From an uncultured Bacilli bacterium (GTDB lineage: Bacteria; Bacillota_I; Bacilli_A; RF39; UBA660): a stretch of DNA of 17,761 nucleotides. Both the position numbers and the translations under genes were made by a program. Of this stretch, positions 7,295 through 14,854 are shown piece by piece. Where the stretch lies: contig CALVVW010000035.1 of assembly GCA_944364005.1 (NCBI GenBank), forward strand, positions 1-17,761, written 5' to 3'. The notes under the pieces are model-generated. The model did no database searches, had not been told where the DNA came from, and was given only the letters and a program-made list of their open reading frames with translations. How positions within the stretch are numbered: position 1 is the first letter of the stretch; every line of letters starts with the position of its first letter.

Positions 7295-8212
7295 CTACTT
7301 TACTTTTTGCATAGCAATACTACTTTGATAAGAATTAATAAAACTATCACTAGAAATAGTATCAACCAAAGCCTCACTATCATTTAAAAATTCAACTAAA
7401 GAAGAATAATTATCAGCATATTTCGATATAAAATCATAAAAAGATAAAACTTCATATTCCGATAAATTAGGAACCTTACTACCACTTAATAAATCTGCCT
7501 GATAAACAGATGAACTAACTGTTTCTTGATAATCATCAACCAAATAACAATAACGAGAATTATATACAATTTCTGCATCATTAACCGGAACATAATTGAT
7601 ATAGCAAACATTATCTTCCGTACTAGAAACTCTAGAAATACCAAGATATTTTATCTGCTCTAAAGAAGCCAAATCATCAATCGTAGTATCCACTTCTTGT
7701 AATATTTTTTTACTATCAAAAACAGTAAAATGTAAATACTTATCACTAACAGAATTAGAAAACAAAGTAGAATGATTTTCCATATATACAGATAAAGGAA
7801 TCACTTCATTTACCACAATATCATCTGGAACAGCTCTATCTCGTAAATAATCGTAATAAGTATTATATTTTTTACTCTCGTCATAATCTTTTACGATATA
7901 AAAACTATCACTAGCTGTAAGAACAGAAAAAGAAGAAAGAGGCATATACCGAATACAAGCAGAATCAGAATAAGAATCAACATCATAAGAACGAACTAAA
8001 AAGCCCACATAATCTTCTCCTAATCGAAATGCTTCCTGACTGATTTCACCAAGATCATATTCGCCTTCTTCAGCTTCCTCAACTACTTCTTCTAAAACTT
8101 GACTATCTTCTTCTATATCAGGACTATTCTTAATATTTTGACATCCAACAAAAGACATTCCTGTAAGAAAAAAGCCAGTCATAATTGATAATTTTTTTAT
8201 ATGTTTTTCCAT
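7295..8212 (-). CDS. Acidic lipoprotein of unknown function (first of a pair)
   Basis: A 305-residue protein I do not recognise. N-terminus MEKHIKKLSIMTGFFLTGMS ends in F-V-G-C, a lipobox with Cys24. After it comes a strongly acidic segment (about residues 30-60, EEDSQVLEEVVEEAEEGEYD), then a mixed alpha/beta-looking domain rich in Tyr, Ser and Asp to the end. Start: in-frame ATGs occur at 8236, 8227 and 8212; the last is chosen because GAGG lies nine bases before it and because it leaves a compact signal peptide. No enzymatic motif is seen. It is the first gene after the ftsK terminator, so it must have its own promoter within 8213-8295, where I see only weak candidates (TATAGT near 8274-8279). 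Confidence 0.8.
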   Translation of the reverse strand: MEKHIKKLSIMTGFFLTGMSFVGCQNIKNSPDIEEDSQVLEEVVEEAEEGEYDLGEISQEAFRLGEDYVGFLVRSYDVDSYSDSACIRYMPLSSFSVLTASDSFYIVKDYDESKKYNTYYDYLRDRAVPDDIVVNEVIPLSVYMENHSTLFSNSVSDKYLHFTVFDSKKILQEVDTTIDDLASLEQIKYLGISRVSSTEDNVCYINYVPVNDAEIVYNSRYCYLVDDYQETVSSSVYQADLLSGSKVPNLSEYEVLSFYDFISKYADNYSSLVEFLNDSEALVDTISSDSFINSYQSSIAMQKVK

Positions 8213-8295
8213 AATTGTAATCCTCATAATTTTCATCTAAAAAAAGAGAAAATAAACTTTCTATTTAATAACATACTATACATCAAAATTTGGAA

Positions 8296-8322
8296 AAAGA
8301 AAAGGATAAAATCCTCTTCTTT
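8296..8322 (-). terminator. Rho-independent terminator of ftsK
   Basis: Minus strand: a 12-pair stem AAAGAAGAGGAT/ATCCTTTTCTTT with one G-U pair and a 3-base TTT loop, followed by further T residues. It starts one base after the ftsK stop codon. Confidence 0.75.
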
Positions 8323-8323
8323 A

Positions 8324-10603
8324 CTACTCTTCTTCACTTTGATGATCAGTACTATCTAATTGTACTAAAACTTCTCTAGGCTTCGCACCATTAGCAGGAC
8401 CTACGATACCACGTTCTTCCAATAAATCAACAAGTCTTGCTGCTCGGTTATAGCCAATCTTAAATCTTCTTTGTAATAACGAAGCACTAGCCTTTTGTGT
8501 CTCAATAACAAACTGAACGACATCATTATAAATTTGATCATCATCATTAGCAGCATCACCAAACTCTACACCAGTTGCATTATTAACATTATGATCACTA
8601 ACTTCCAAATTCATTAATGACTCATCATACTGTGCTTTCTGCTGATCAATAGTAAAATCAATAATTCGTTTGATTTCATCATCAGTAATAAAAGAACCTT
8701 GAATACGAGTTGGAGCATTCACACCAATTGGTAAAAATAACATATCACCTTTACCAAGTAATTTTTCAGCACCAGTCTGGTCTAAAATCGTACGTGAATC
8801 CACTCCGGAACCAACGGCAAACGAAATACGAGATGGAATATTAGCTTTAATTAAACCAGTAATAACATCCGTAGACGGTCTCTGTGTTGCAACAATCAAG
8901 TGGATTCCTGCAGCACGAGCTTTCTGAGTAATTCTTAAAATAGAGTCTTCTACTTCTTTGGCAGCAACCATCATCAAATCAGCAAGCTCATCGATAATGA
9001 TAACAATATAAGGAAGTCTTGCTTTTTTAACATCATCGGCTTTATGTTCTTCATTCCATTTATCAATATAAGCATTATAAGACTCAATATTCTTAGTTTT
9101 CGTCTCACTAAATGTCTCATAACGTCTTTCCATTTCAGCAACCATCTTACTAAGCGCAACAGCTGCCTTCTTAGGATCACTAACAACTGGACACATTAAA
9201 TGAGGAACTCCGTTATAAACAGAAAGTTCAACTACCTTAGGATCAACCATAACAAGTTTCACCTCATCTGGTCTTGCTCGCATTAAAATAGAACAAATAA
9301 TACCATTGATACATACTGATTTACCAGAACCAGTAGTACCAGCAACTAGCATATGTGGCATCTTATTAATCTCACAAACCCCAATATCTCCCATGATACT
9401 CTTACCAAGAGGGACCATAAGTTTCTTATCAGGAGCATCCATCATCTTCTTACTACTAATAATCTCATAAAAACTAACTGGCGTTGCTACATCATTAGCA
9501 AACTCAATTCCTACCGTATTCTTACCAGGAATTGGCGCTTCAATTCTAACATCTTTCTTAGCAAGAGCCAAAGCGATTTCTCGGTTAATACTAGTAATTT
9601 TATTAACTCTAGTACCTGATGCAATCTCTAACTCATATTGAGCAACCGTAGGTCCAATATGAACTTCTACAACTTTACCTACAATCTTAAAATCTTTTAA
9701 TACTTTCTCTAATATCTCTATATTCTTCTCAATAGAAGAACCATCCATTTCTTTCTGTTTCTTCTTAGGTTGATCAAGTAAACTAAGTGGAGGTAACTGA
9801 TAAGAAAAATTTTTCACGGGCGCCTGTTCAGAACTAGGACTCTCCACTTTCTCATCCTTAGTATTTTCCTTAACTGGAACTTTCGTCAACTCATCAATAC
9901 TAGTAATCTTAATATGTTTATCAGCATTACTTGCATCTTCTTCCTCTTCTTCACCATCACTAATAATGACAGCTTTTTTATCTTGTTTTTCTTTCTTTTC
10001 TTCTTTAACATGAGCAAGTCTCTCTTTTTGTTTTTGAAGTCCATCTTTTACAAAACCAACAATCGAAAATCCGGTAAATAAACAAAAACCACATCCCATA
10101 AGTACCCAGGAAACAATCTGCATACCAGTATAAGAAAACAACTTATCAAAAATAATCGCAAAAATCCCCCCGATAATACCTCCTCCAACAGCATACCAAT
10201 CCTCTAAAATACCAGTATTCATAATACCATTAAAAGAAGCAACTAACTGATCAATGGTTGCTCGAAAAATAAGCATCATATTACCATCATTTTGTAAAAC
10301 AAAATCTTGATGCATAACAATCAAAAAACCAAGAACAAAAATATATAATCCTATTAATTTTGTAGAAAAAAAATCAGGCCAGGCTCGTTTTACTAATAAA
10401 TAAGCACCAACAATAAAAAATACTAACAATAGTACCATATAAATAGAACCTACTAAAAATAACGCAAAAGAAGCAATCATTCTTCCAACTGGTCCATATT
10501 TACCAATTCCTAAAACAGAAGCAAGTAGCAATAAAAGACCATAAACTTCTAATTTATATTCAAAACCACCCTTAGTTTGCTTTTTTTTCTTTTTCTTTGC
10601 CAT
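8324..10603 (-). CDS. ftsK: DNA translocase FtsK/SpoIIIE
   Basis: A 759-residue protein, similar in length to Bacillus SpoIIIE/SftA-type translocases. It is an ATP-driven double-stranded DNA pump that clears chromosome arms from the division septum. Domains in order: a Lys-rich N-terminus (MAKKKKKKQ), four or so membrane helices between residues 20 and 190, an acidic/charged linker (about 190-290), the alpha-beta RecA-like motor with Walker A GTTGSGKS (422-429) and Walker B VIIIDEL (534-540), the conserved RPSTDVITGLIKANIPSRI-type segment after it, and a C-terminal gamma winged helix (about 690-750, with LLQRRFKIGYNRAARL) that reads orientation sequences. AAGGAG precedes the ATG. Placement upstream of the M16 pair keeps part of the Bacillus spoIIIE-ymfF-ymfH order, here interrupted by lipoprotein genes and deoD. 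Confidence 0.97.
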   Translation of the reverse strand: MAKKKKKKQTKGGFEYKLEVYGLLLLLASVLGIGKYGPVGRMIASFALFLVGSIYMVLLLVFFIVGAYLLVKRAWPDFFSTKLIGLYIFVLGFLIVMHQDFVLQNDGNMMLIFRATIDQLVASFNGIMNTGILEDWYAVGGGIIGGIFAIIFDKLFSYTGMQIVSWVLMGCGFCLFTGFSIVGFVKDGLQKQKERLAHVKEEKKEKQDKKAVIISDGEEEEEDASNADKHIKITSIDELTKVPVKENTKDEKVESPSSEQAPVKNFSYQLPPLSLLDQPKKKQKEMDGSSIEKNIEILEKVLKDFKIVGKVVEVHIGPTVAQYELEIASGTRVNKITSINREIALALAKKDVRIEAPIPGKNTVGIEFANDVATPVSFYEIISSKKMMDAPDKKLMVPLGKSIMGDIGVCEINKMPHMLVAGTTGSGKSVCINGIICSILMRARPDEVKLVMVDPKVVELSVYNGVPHLMCPVVSDPKKAAVALSKMVAEMERRYETFSETKTKNIESYNAYIDKWNEEHKADDVKKARLPYIVIIIDELADLMMVAAKEVEDSILRITQKARAAGIHLIVATQRPSTDVITGLIKANIPSRISFAVGSGVDSRTILDQTGAEKLLGKGDMLFLPIGVNAPTRIQGSFITDDEIKRIIDFTIDQQKAQYDESLMNLEVSDHNVNNATGVEFGDAANDDDQIYNDVVQFVIETQKASASLLQRRFKIGYNRAARLVDLLEERGIVGPANGAKPREVLVQLDSTDHQSEEE

Positions 10604-10637
10604 AGTGATACTCCTTATACTTAGTTATTACAAACAT

Positions 10638-10666
10638 ATTATACAACAAATCATAAAAATACTAAA
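10638..10666 (-). promoter_or_regulatory. Promoter of ftsK
   Basis: Minus strand: TATAAT at 10638-10643, 17-base spacer, weak TTTAGT at 10661-10666. It lies 35 bases upstream of the ftsK start. Confidence 0.5.
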
Positions 10667-10697
10667 CACCAAAACACAAATTTAACAGTAAAGAAAA

Positions 10698-11813
10698 CTA
10701 TAATACTTTTTGATAAACTTTATTATTCCCAGAAAAATCCCAATGAATCCCCTCTTCTCTAGTAATATGATAATTAGTATCACAACGTAAAAAATCAACA
10801 TCCATAGAAGAAACGCTACCCTTGTCATAATGCAGATAAGAAAGATAAGCAACAACACCTCCTAAATTATATTTACTAGTAGAAGGAACACCTAAATAAA
10901 TGATTTGTTTTTCAGGAGTAAAAGGAAAATTAGAACTATAAATAAAACCATTATGTAAATGAGCAGACCATAAAACATCATATCGATTATCTAACCAGCG
11001 TTTTTCTTGTGCTAAATCATCAAGACCAGAGATTTTCACATCAGGTCGAATCCAACTAAAGTATAACCGGTGACTAAAATGCATAGAAATATTAGAATCA
11101 TGAGAAAGATTAGGAAAATTAATAATAAACTTTTCTCTAGGAATAACGAAATAACTAGGTCGATAACTATTTAATCCTCTTAAATCAAAAGTATAATGTT
11201 GCCTATAATCCACTCTAGGTTGAAAAAAACCTTGAATAAACTCATCATGATTTCCAATATTAGCATAAGTTCTCATCTCCTTAGGAGAGGGATTAGGATA
11301 AAAAGAAATAAAAGAATTAAGCTGCTCAAGCATTTCCTCTTTAGAAAATATTTGATTCTTGTCTTTTGGTCCATGAAACTGATCTCCTAACAGAAAACAT
11401 ATAGTAGCTCCTTCTCCAATGACAAAATCATATAAGCTATCTAACATACGAAAATCTTCAAACTCTGGATTTCCAATATGCGTATCAGCCATATGAACAA
11501 AAATCTTATCAGAAACACAATCATCAACCGTAAAAGAATAATGATGTCTAGAATAAGAAGAATTACGAAGTCTAGGACTATCGATATAAGAATACACTGC
11601 ACCTTGATTCCAATAATCATCTCGTTGAATAGAACCTTCATAAGTAAGTAAATCTGAAATAACGCCAAAAAAATCTTCATCATCAAACGAAAAACCCTTC
11701 GTCTGTAATAAAGATTTTAATTCATAATCAGTAATACCATCCGGATGTTGCTGGATTATATCACAAACCGTACAATATAAAGGCAGTCTCTTGTAGTAAT
11801 ATTCAAAATCCAT
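10698..11813 (-). CDS. Calcineurin-like metallophosphoesterase with an extra N-terminal domain
   Basis: A 371-residue protein. The catalytic half starts at about residue 100 and shows the metallophosphoesterase motifs in order: D-T-H (110-112, in MADTHIG), G-D-Q (143-145), G-N-H-D (187-190), S-H (247-248) and A-H-L-H (284-287). Two metal ions would be bound by these. The first 85 residues are a separate, probably helical region (YCTVCDIIQQHPDGITDYEL and on) that resembles a winged-helix fold in spacing, though I cannot prove it. The substrate is unknown: candidates include phosphoesters, cyclic nucleotides and nucleic acid. The longest frame begins with TTG at 11825; ATG at 11813 with GGTG six bases upstream is preferred. 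It is monocistronic, with a TATAAT promoter upstream. Confidence 0.88.
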   Translation of the reverse strand: MDFEYYYKRLPLYCTVCDIIQQHPDGITDYELKSLLQTKGFSFDDEDFFGVISDLLTYEGSIQRDDYWNQGAVYSYIDSPRLRNSSYSRHHYSFTVDDCVSDKIFVHMADTHIGNPEFEDFRMLDSLYDFVIGEGATICFLLGDQFHGPKDKNQIFSKEEMLEQLNSFISFYPNPSPKEMRTYANIGNHDEFIQGFFQPRVDYRQHYTFDLRGLNSYRPSYFVIPREKFIINFPNLSHDSNISMHFSHRLYFSWIRPDVKISGLDDLAQEKRWLDNRYDVLWSAHLHNGFIYSSNFPFTPEKQIIYLGVPSTSKYNLGGVVAYLSYLHYDKGSVSSMDVDFLRCDTNYHITREEGIHWDFSGNNKVYQKVL

Positions 11814-11835
11814 ATACTTCACCAACTAATAGCTT

Positions 11836-11864
11836 ATTATAACGGAATTAAATAAAATATACAA
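11836..11864 (-). promoter_or_regulatory. Promoter of the metallophosphoesterase gene
   Basis: Minus strand: TTGTAT (11859-11864), 17-base spacer, TATAAT (11836-11841), 22 bases before the ATG. A full TTGACA at 11872-11877 is 30 bases from this -10 and does not match it. Confidence 0.5.
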
Positions 11865-11874
11865 GGTAACTTGT
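11861..11874 (-). terminator. Short hairpin after the P-loop gene
   Basis: ACAAG/CTTGT with a 4-base loop, 16 bases downstream of the P-loop stop codon and followed by an AT-rich ATATTTTATTT stretch. The stem is only 5 pairs, and it also overlaps the metallophosphoesterase -35, so it is weak evidence. Confidence 0.3.
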
Positions 11875-11889
11875 CAAACAAATTAATTT

Positions 11890-12432
11890 CTAACTAATTC
11901 TATAAACTTTTTTCTTGCCACACCCTTGTCCTATTTCAAGAGCACAGTCAACAGCAACAAAATCAGTTAAATGTTCACAAGAATCTAAATAATAAACATT
12001 AGAATAATTTTTAATCTGCCTCATATCATCATCCCATTCTGAAAGCATCCTAGATATATATGCATCACTATTATTTCTATCAATATATCTTTGCCTATAC
12101 TCTTCCTTTAACTCTTCTCTAGGTGTCACAATAGTAAATGGTAATCCTTTCTCAAAAAGCAAAGGAAGAAGTTCTGTTTTAAACACCACTAAAATATAAG
12201 AATATTTTTCTTGATAATATAACCGACTAATTGCTTCAATATAATTAGAAGGCCAAGCGGAATTAAGTTCTCTATCCGTACAATCTTTTCTTCTCTCTAT
12301 ATCACGGGCAATCTCAGGATTATGATAAATCCAATGATAATCAGAAGAATCTATATCAATAACATCACTAAAAGTATTTCCTAAATATGTTTTTCCAATT
12401 CCTGCATATCCAACAATAATTTTTGATTTCAT
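11890..12432 (-). CDS. P-loop NTPase, kinase-like, phage-type
   Basis: A 180-residue protein. Walker A GYAGIGKT is at residues 8-15 directly after the first strand. It is followed by VIDIDSSDYHW, then N-P-E, W-P-S-N-Y-I, and near the C-terminal third TIVTPREELKEEYRQRYIDR with S-E-W-D-D-D-M. This order (DxDSS, PxNYI, LKEEYxxRY) is what I remember from a family of small kinase-like ATPases common in Firmicutes phages and often labelled nucleoside or guanylate kinase-like; I could not test this. The arginines of the RQRYIDR segment may form the lid. Substrate unknown. Two in-frame ATGs (12438, 12432) exist with a weak GAGAG site; the second has better spacing. Divergent from the LysR gene, with overlapping promoter space. 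Confidence 0.7.
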   Translation of the reverse strand: MKSKIIVGYAGIGKTYLGNTFSDVIDIDSSDYHWIYHNPEIARDIERRKDCTDRELNSAWPSNYIEAISRLYYQEKYSYILVVFKTELLPLLFEKGLPFTIVTPREELKEEYRQRYIDRNNSDAYISRMLSEWDDDMRQIKNYSNVYYLDSCEHLTDFVAVDCALEIGQGCGKKKVYRIS

Positions 12433-12467
12433 ATACATCTCTCTTTCTAAACTATAACAACATTTAC

Positions 12468-12496
12468 TTGAATTATATAAGAAAATAAAATATAAT
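12468..12496 (+). promoter_or_regulatory. Promoter of the LysR gene
   Basis: TTGAAT (12468-12473), 17-base spacer, TATAAT (12491-12496): near-consensus. A minus-strand TATAAT at 12472-12477 overlaps its -35, so the divergent P-loop gene may compete for the same DNA. Confidence 0.7.
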
Positions 12497-12522
12497 AAAA
12501 ATACATTTTATTCATATCAGAA

Positions 12523-12537
12523 ATAACTATAAGTTAT
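12523..12537. promoter_or_regulatory. Perfect inverted repeat in the LysR leader (candidate LysR box)
   Basis: ATAACT-ATA-AGTTAT, 15 bases, perfectly symmetric, with the T-N11-A shape of LysR-type sites. It lies between the -10 and the ribosome site of the LysR gene, which fits autorepression, the common mode for this family. Confidence 0.5.
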
Positions 12538-12551
12538 ACAAAGGAGAACAC

Positions 12552-13442
12552 ATGAACATAAATTTTGAATTATATAAAACATTTTATAGTGTCGCAAAAA
12601 ATCAAAACATAACAAAAGCAGCTAGAGAACTCATGATAAGTCAACCAGCTGTCAGTAAAGCTATAAAAACATTAGAAGAACAACTAAATTGCTCTCTTTT
12701 TATCAGAAACAAATACGGTGTAACTCTAACCTCAGAAGGACAACTATTCTATGAAAACATAAAACCTGCTATAGAAATGATTGAACATGCAGAAGACGAG
12801 CTACAAGAGACATTAAACTTAGAATATGGAACACTATCTCTTGGTGTAAGTAATAGCTTAACTCAAAACTATTTATTGCCATATATTAAAATATTTCATG
12901 AAAAATATCCTAATATTAAAATCAAAATATCAACATCTCCTACTTTTCAACTAATCACTCAGGCAAGAAATGGTCTAATTGATTTCATCATATTAAACCT
13001 TCCCTATAAACTTCCATCAGACTTTAAAGAACAAAGATTAAAAGAAATACATGATTGTTTTATCGCAAATAACAACTGGTCCGAACTAAAAAACAAGATG
13101 GTAGACCTAGAAAAATTACAAAACTATCCCTTAATTTTATTAGCCAAAGGATCAAATACTAGAACATTCTTAGATGAAGTTTGTGAAGAACATAATATAT
13201 TACTAAATCCGGAAATGGAACTAGCTAGTTACTCCTTAGTAGTAGCTTTCACCAAAATAGGCCTAGGACTTGGTTACGCTACCAAAGAATTTATAAAACA
13301 AGAAATAGACTCAAAAGAATTATTTGAAATAAAAACAAAGCCCCAAATTCCACCACGGTCCATAGGGATAGCTCATCTAAAACAAAAACACCTAAACAAA
13401 GCATCTCTTGCCTTCCTAGACCTATTAAAAGAAAAAAATTAG
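12552..13442 (+). CDS. LysR-family transcriptional regulator
   Basis: A 296-residue protein, standard LTTR length. Residues 1-60 form the winged HTH: TKAARELMISQPAVSKAIKT with LEEQLNCSLFIR, followed by the wing GVTLTSEG. Residues about 90-290 are the two-lobed effector-binding domain beginning GTLSLGVSNSLTQNYLLPYI. The effector cannot be told from sequence. AAAGGAG sits upstream of the ATG. It is the only plus-strand gene in the window, convergent with efp and divergent from the P-loop gene, which is therefore a plausible target. Confidence 0.93.
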   Translation: MNINFELYKTFYSVAKNQNITKAARELMISQPAVSKAIKTLEEQLNCSLFIRNKYGVTLTSEGQLFYENIKPAIEMIEHAEDELQETLNLEYGTLSLGVSNSLTQNYLLPYIKIFHEKYPNIKIKISTSPTFQLITQARNGLIDFIILNLPYKLPSDFKEQRLKEIHDCFIANNNWSELKNKMVDLEKLQNYPLILLAKGSNTRTFLDEVCEEHNILLNPEMELASYSLVVAFTKIGLGLGYATKEFIKQEIDSKELFEIKTKPQIPPRSIGIAHLKQKHLNKASLAFLDLLKEKN

Positions 13443-13467
13443 AAAAAAAAAAAGAGCCTAAGCTCTT
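13443..13467 (-). terminator. Terminator of efp
   Basis: Stem AAGAGC/GCTCTT (13462-13467 with 13452-13457), 4-base loop TTAG (minus strand) that includes the efp TAG stop codon, then an uninterrupted T run of about 9. This is a strong, very compact terminator. On the plus strand it has no T run, so it would not stop LysR transcription well. Confidence 0.85.
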
Positions 13468-14015
13468 GATACATATTTACCATCACTAGTAGATATAATA
13501 ATTTTTTCTCCTTCTTCAATAAATAAAGGAACTCTTACTGTATAACCAGTTTCAACTTCTGCATCTTTTAATGCATTATTTGTAGTATTACCTTTAACAG
13601 CAGCTTCTGTACGAGTAACAGTAAGTTCTACTTTATCTGGTAAATCAATTCCTAATACTTCTCCTTCAAACATAGTAATATATACTTCTAAGTTTTCTTT
13701 CAAGTATTTAGCATTGTCACCAATAACATCTTTAGATAACTCTAATTGCTCATAAGTATCCATATTCATAAAGTAATAAACATCACTCATAGTATATAAA
13801 TATTGCATTAATTGCTTATCAATATGAGCAGTAGCAACTTTTACTCCAGCATTGAAAGTCTTTTCAAAAATAGCACCTGTTCTTAAATTTTTAAGTTTTG
13901 CTTTTACAATAGCAGCACCCTTACCAGGTTTTACATGTTGTGTATCCATAACAACATAAATAGCACCTTCAACCTCGATAGTAATACCGTTCTTTAAATC
14001 ATTTGTACTAATCAT
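13458..14015 (-). CDS. efp: Elongation factor P
   Basis: A 185-residue protein, the exact usual length. EF-P binds between P and E sites of the ribosome and relieves stalling at polyproline. Three beta-barrel domains are expected: KOW-like N-terminal (to about 60), OB (about 65-125) and C-terminal OB. The domain I loop KPGKGAA places Lys32 at its tip, matching the Bacillus EF-P Lys32 that receives 5-aminopentanol, rather than the EpmA/Arg types. The C-terminal signature VRVPLFIEEGEKI and ISTSDGKYVSRA is intact. The longest frame starts with GTG at 14024, but that overlaps the AGGGAG; ATG at 14015 gives MISTNDLKNG, the family start. Confidence 0.97.
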   Translation of the reverse strand: MISTNDLKNGITIEVEGAIYVVMDTQHVKPGKGAAIVKAKLKNLRTGAIFEKTFNAGVKVATAHIDKQLMQYLYTMSDVYYFMNMDTYEQLELSKDVIGDNAKYLKENLEVYITMFEGEVLGIDLPDKVELTVTRTEAAVKGNTTNNALKDAEVETGYTVRVPLFIEEGEKIIISTSDGKYVSRA

Positions 14016-14041
14016 TAAATTCACTCCCTATAATAAAATTA

Positions 14042-14064
14042 AAAATAAGTAGTTAACTTATTTT
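14042..14064 (-). terminator. Weak hairpin between rpmG and efp
   Basis: AAAATAAG/CTTATTTT, 8 pairs of mostly A-T, 7-base loop, followed by TTTAATTTT. It overlaps the rpmG stop codon. It could attenuate read-through into efp; no separate efp promoter is obvious between the genes. Confidence 0.35.
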
Positions 14065-14227
14065 ATTTCTTTTCCTTATGTGTTGTATGTTTTCTACATC
14101 TTGGACAATATTTACTAATCTCAAGACGATCTGTAGTATTTTGTACATTTCTAGGTTTTCTATAATTCTCTTCTTTACATTCAGTACAAACAAGAGTCTT
14201 CATTTGTCTTTTTCCTTCTTTAGCCAT
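14063..14227 (-). CDS. rpmG: Ribosomal protein L33
   Basis: A 54-residue protein of the large ribosomal subunit. It carries the zinc-ribbon form: C14-x2-C17 (CTEC) and C41-x2-C44 (CPRC), with the L33 core DRLEISKYCPRCRKHTTHKE. The N-terminus MAKEGKRQMK is slightly longer than in many Bacillus copies. ATG at 14227 is preceded by AAGGAGG with ideal spacing and a near-consensus promoter. It heads a likely two-gene translation unit with efp. Because zinc-type and zinc-free L33 copies often coexist, this one is expected to be the C+ (zinc-replete) version. Confidence 0.95.
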   Translation of the reverse strand: MAKEGKRQMKTLVCTECKEENYRKPRNVQNTTDRLEISKYCPRCRKHTTHKEKK

Positions 14228-14255
14228 TTTAATCCCTCCTTACACGCCTATAGGT

Positions 14256-14283
14256 ATTATATCAAAAAATAACAAAATTGCAA
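14256..14283 (-). promoter_or_regulatory. Promoter of rpmG(-efp)
   Basis: Minus strand: TTGCAA (14278-14283), 16-base spacer, TATAAT (14256-14261) preceded by TGA (extended -10). It would give a very short leader ending in the strong ribosome site. Confidence 0.7.
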
Positions 14284-14300
14284 AAGATTTTTTTAAAATC
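14282..14300 (-). terminator. Weak AT hairpin after the 175-residue orphan gene
   Basis: GATTTT/AAAATC with a 3-base loop (14286-14300), then TTTT. It starts one base after the stop codon and overlaps the rpmG -35 region. Confidence 0.35.
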
Positions 14301-14301
14301 A

Positions 14302-14829
14302 TTAATTTTTTCTTGTTTTCATTAACTGTTTGGCATAAGAATAACTCATATAAGGATAAGCTGGTAATTGCTTCTTCTTTAATTCTTGACTATTTTCTAA
14401 CTCTAAAATTGGAAAAACTGGTAATTGGAAAGCTTTCCTAACGGTTGCTTCCATCACAGTATTTTTAGTTGTAGGAATTTTGTTTTCTTCTAAAATAGAA
14501 ATGGTTTGAAAAAAATCCTTCTTTTTAACAGGAATATCGCATCCACCATTTGTTAAAAAACAAGTAGGGCGACCACGATAATAACTTCGATCAACTACTC
14601 TGGGTAATGGAAATTCCTTTAAATATTTATAAAATGCCTCAAAATGAGGATAATCATTTCTAGAAGCGACAGTTAATAAATAAAAAGCAAGCTCACGTGG
14701 TGTATAACGCGACATAGAGTAAAAATCAAGCTCAGTAAAAACAAAAGTGTTATTTTCTACCGTAATTCCATGCTCTAAATAATAATACATATCAGATAAT
14801 ACTTGCTGAATTTCTTCATTTTTCTTCAT
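14302..14829 (-). CDS. Unrecognised protein downstream of GH25 muramidase
   Basis: A 175-residue soluble-looking protein with no signal peptide, membrane helix or catalytic motif I recognise. It is rich in Tyr and Phe (for example MYYYLEHGI, SYYRGRPTCFLTNGG). A central RGRPTCFLTNGGCDIP loop carries the only two Cys residues, and the C-terminus is basic (AKQLMKTRKN). A helical start (residues 1-20) and a helix around 110-125 are likely. ATG has AGGAG eight bases upstream, and only 25 bases separate it from the muramidase gene, so they share a transcript. A cell-wall link is guilt by association only. Confidence 0.8.
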   Translation of the reverse strand: MKKNEEIQQVLSDMYYYLEHGITVENNTFVFTELDFYSMSRYTPRELAFYLLTVASRNDYPHFEAFYKYLKEFPLPRVVDRSYYRGRPTCFLTNGGCDIPVKKKDFFQTISILEENKIPTTKNTVMEATVRKAFQLPVFPILELENSQELKKKQLPAYPYMSYSYAKQLMKTRKN

Positions 14830-14854
14830 AAAACCAACTCCTATATAACAAATA

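Noticed and set aside
8974..9619. Open frames overlapping ftsK on both strands
   Set aside because: Shadow frames within the conserved motor domain of ftsK, low complexity, no ribosome sites.
11196..11686. Open frames within the metallophosphoesterase gene
   Set aside because: Overlap conserved catalytic motifs in another frame; composition is that of shadow frames.
14078..14272. Plus-strand open frame opposite rpmG
   Set aside because: Antisense to the clear L33 gene with its strong ribosome site and promoter.
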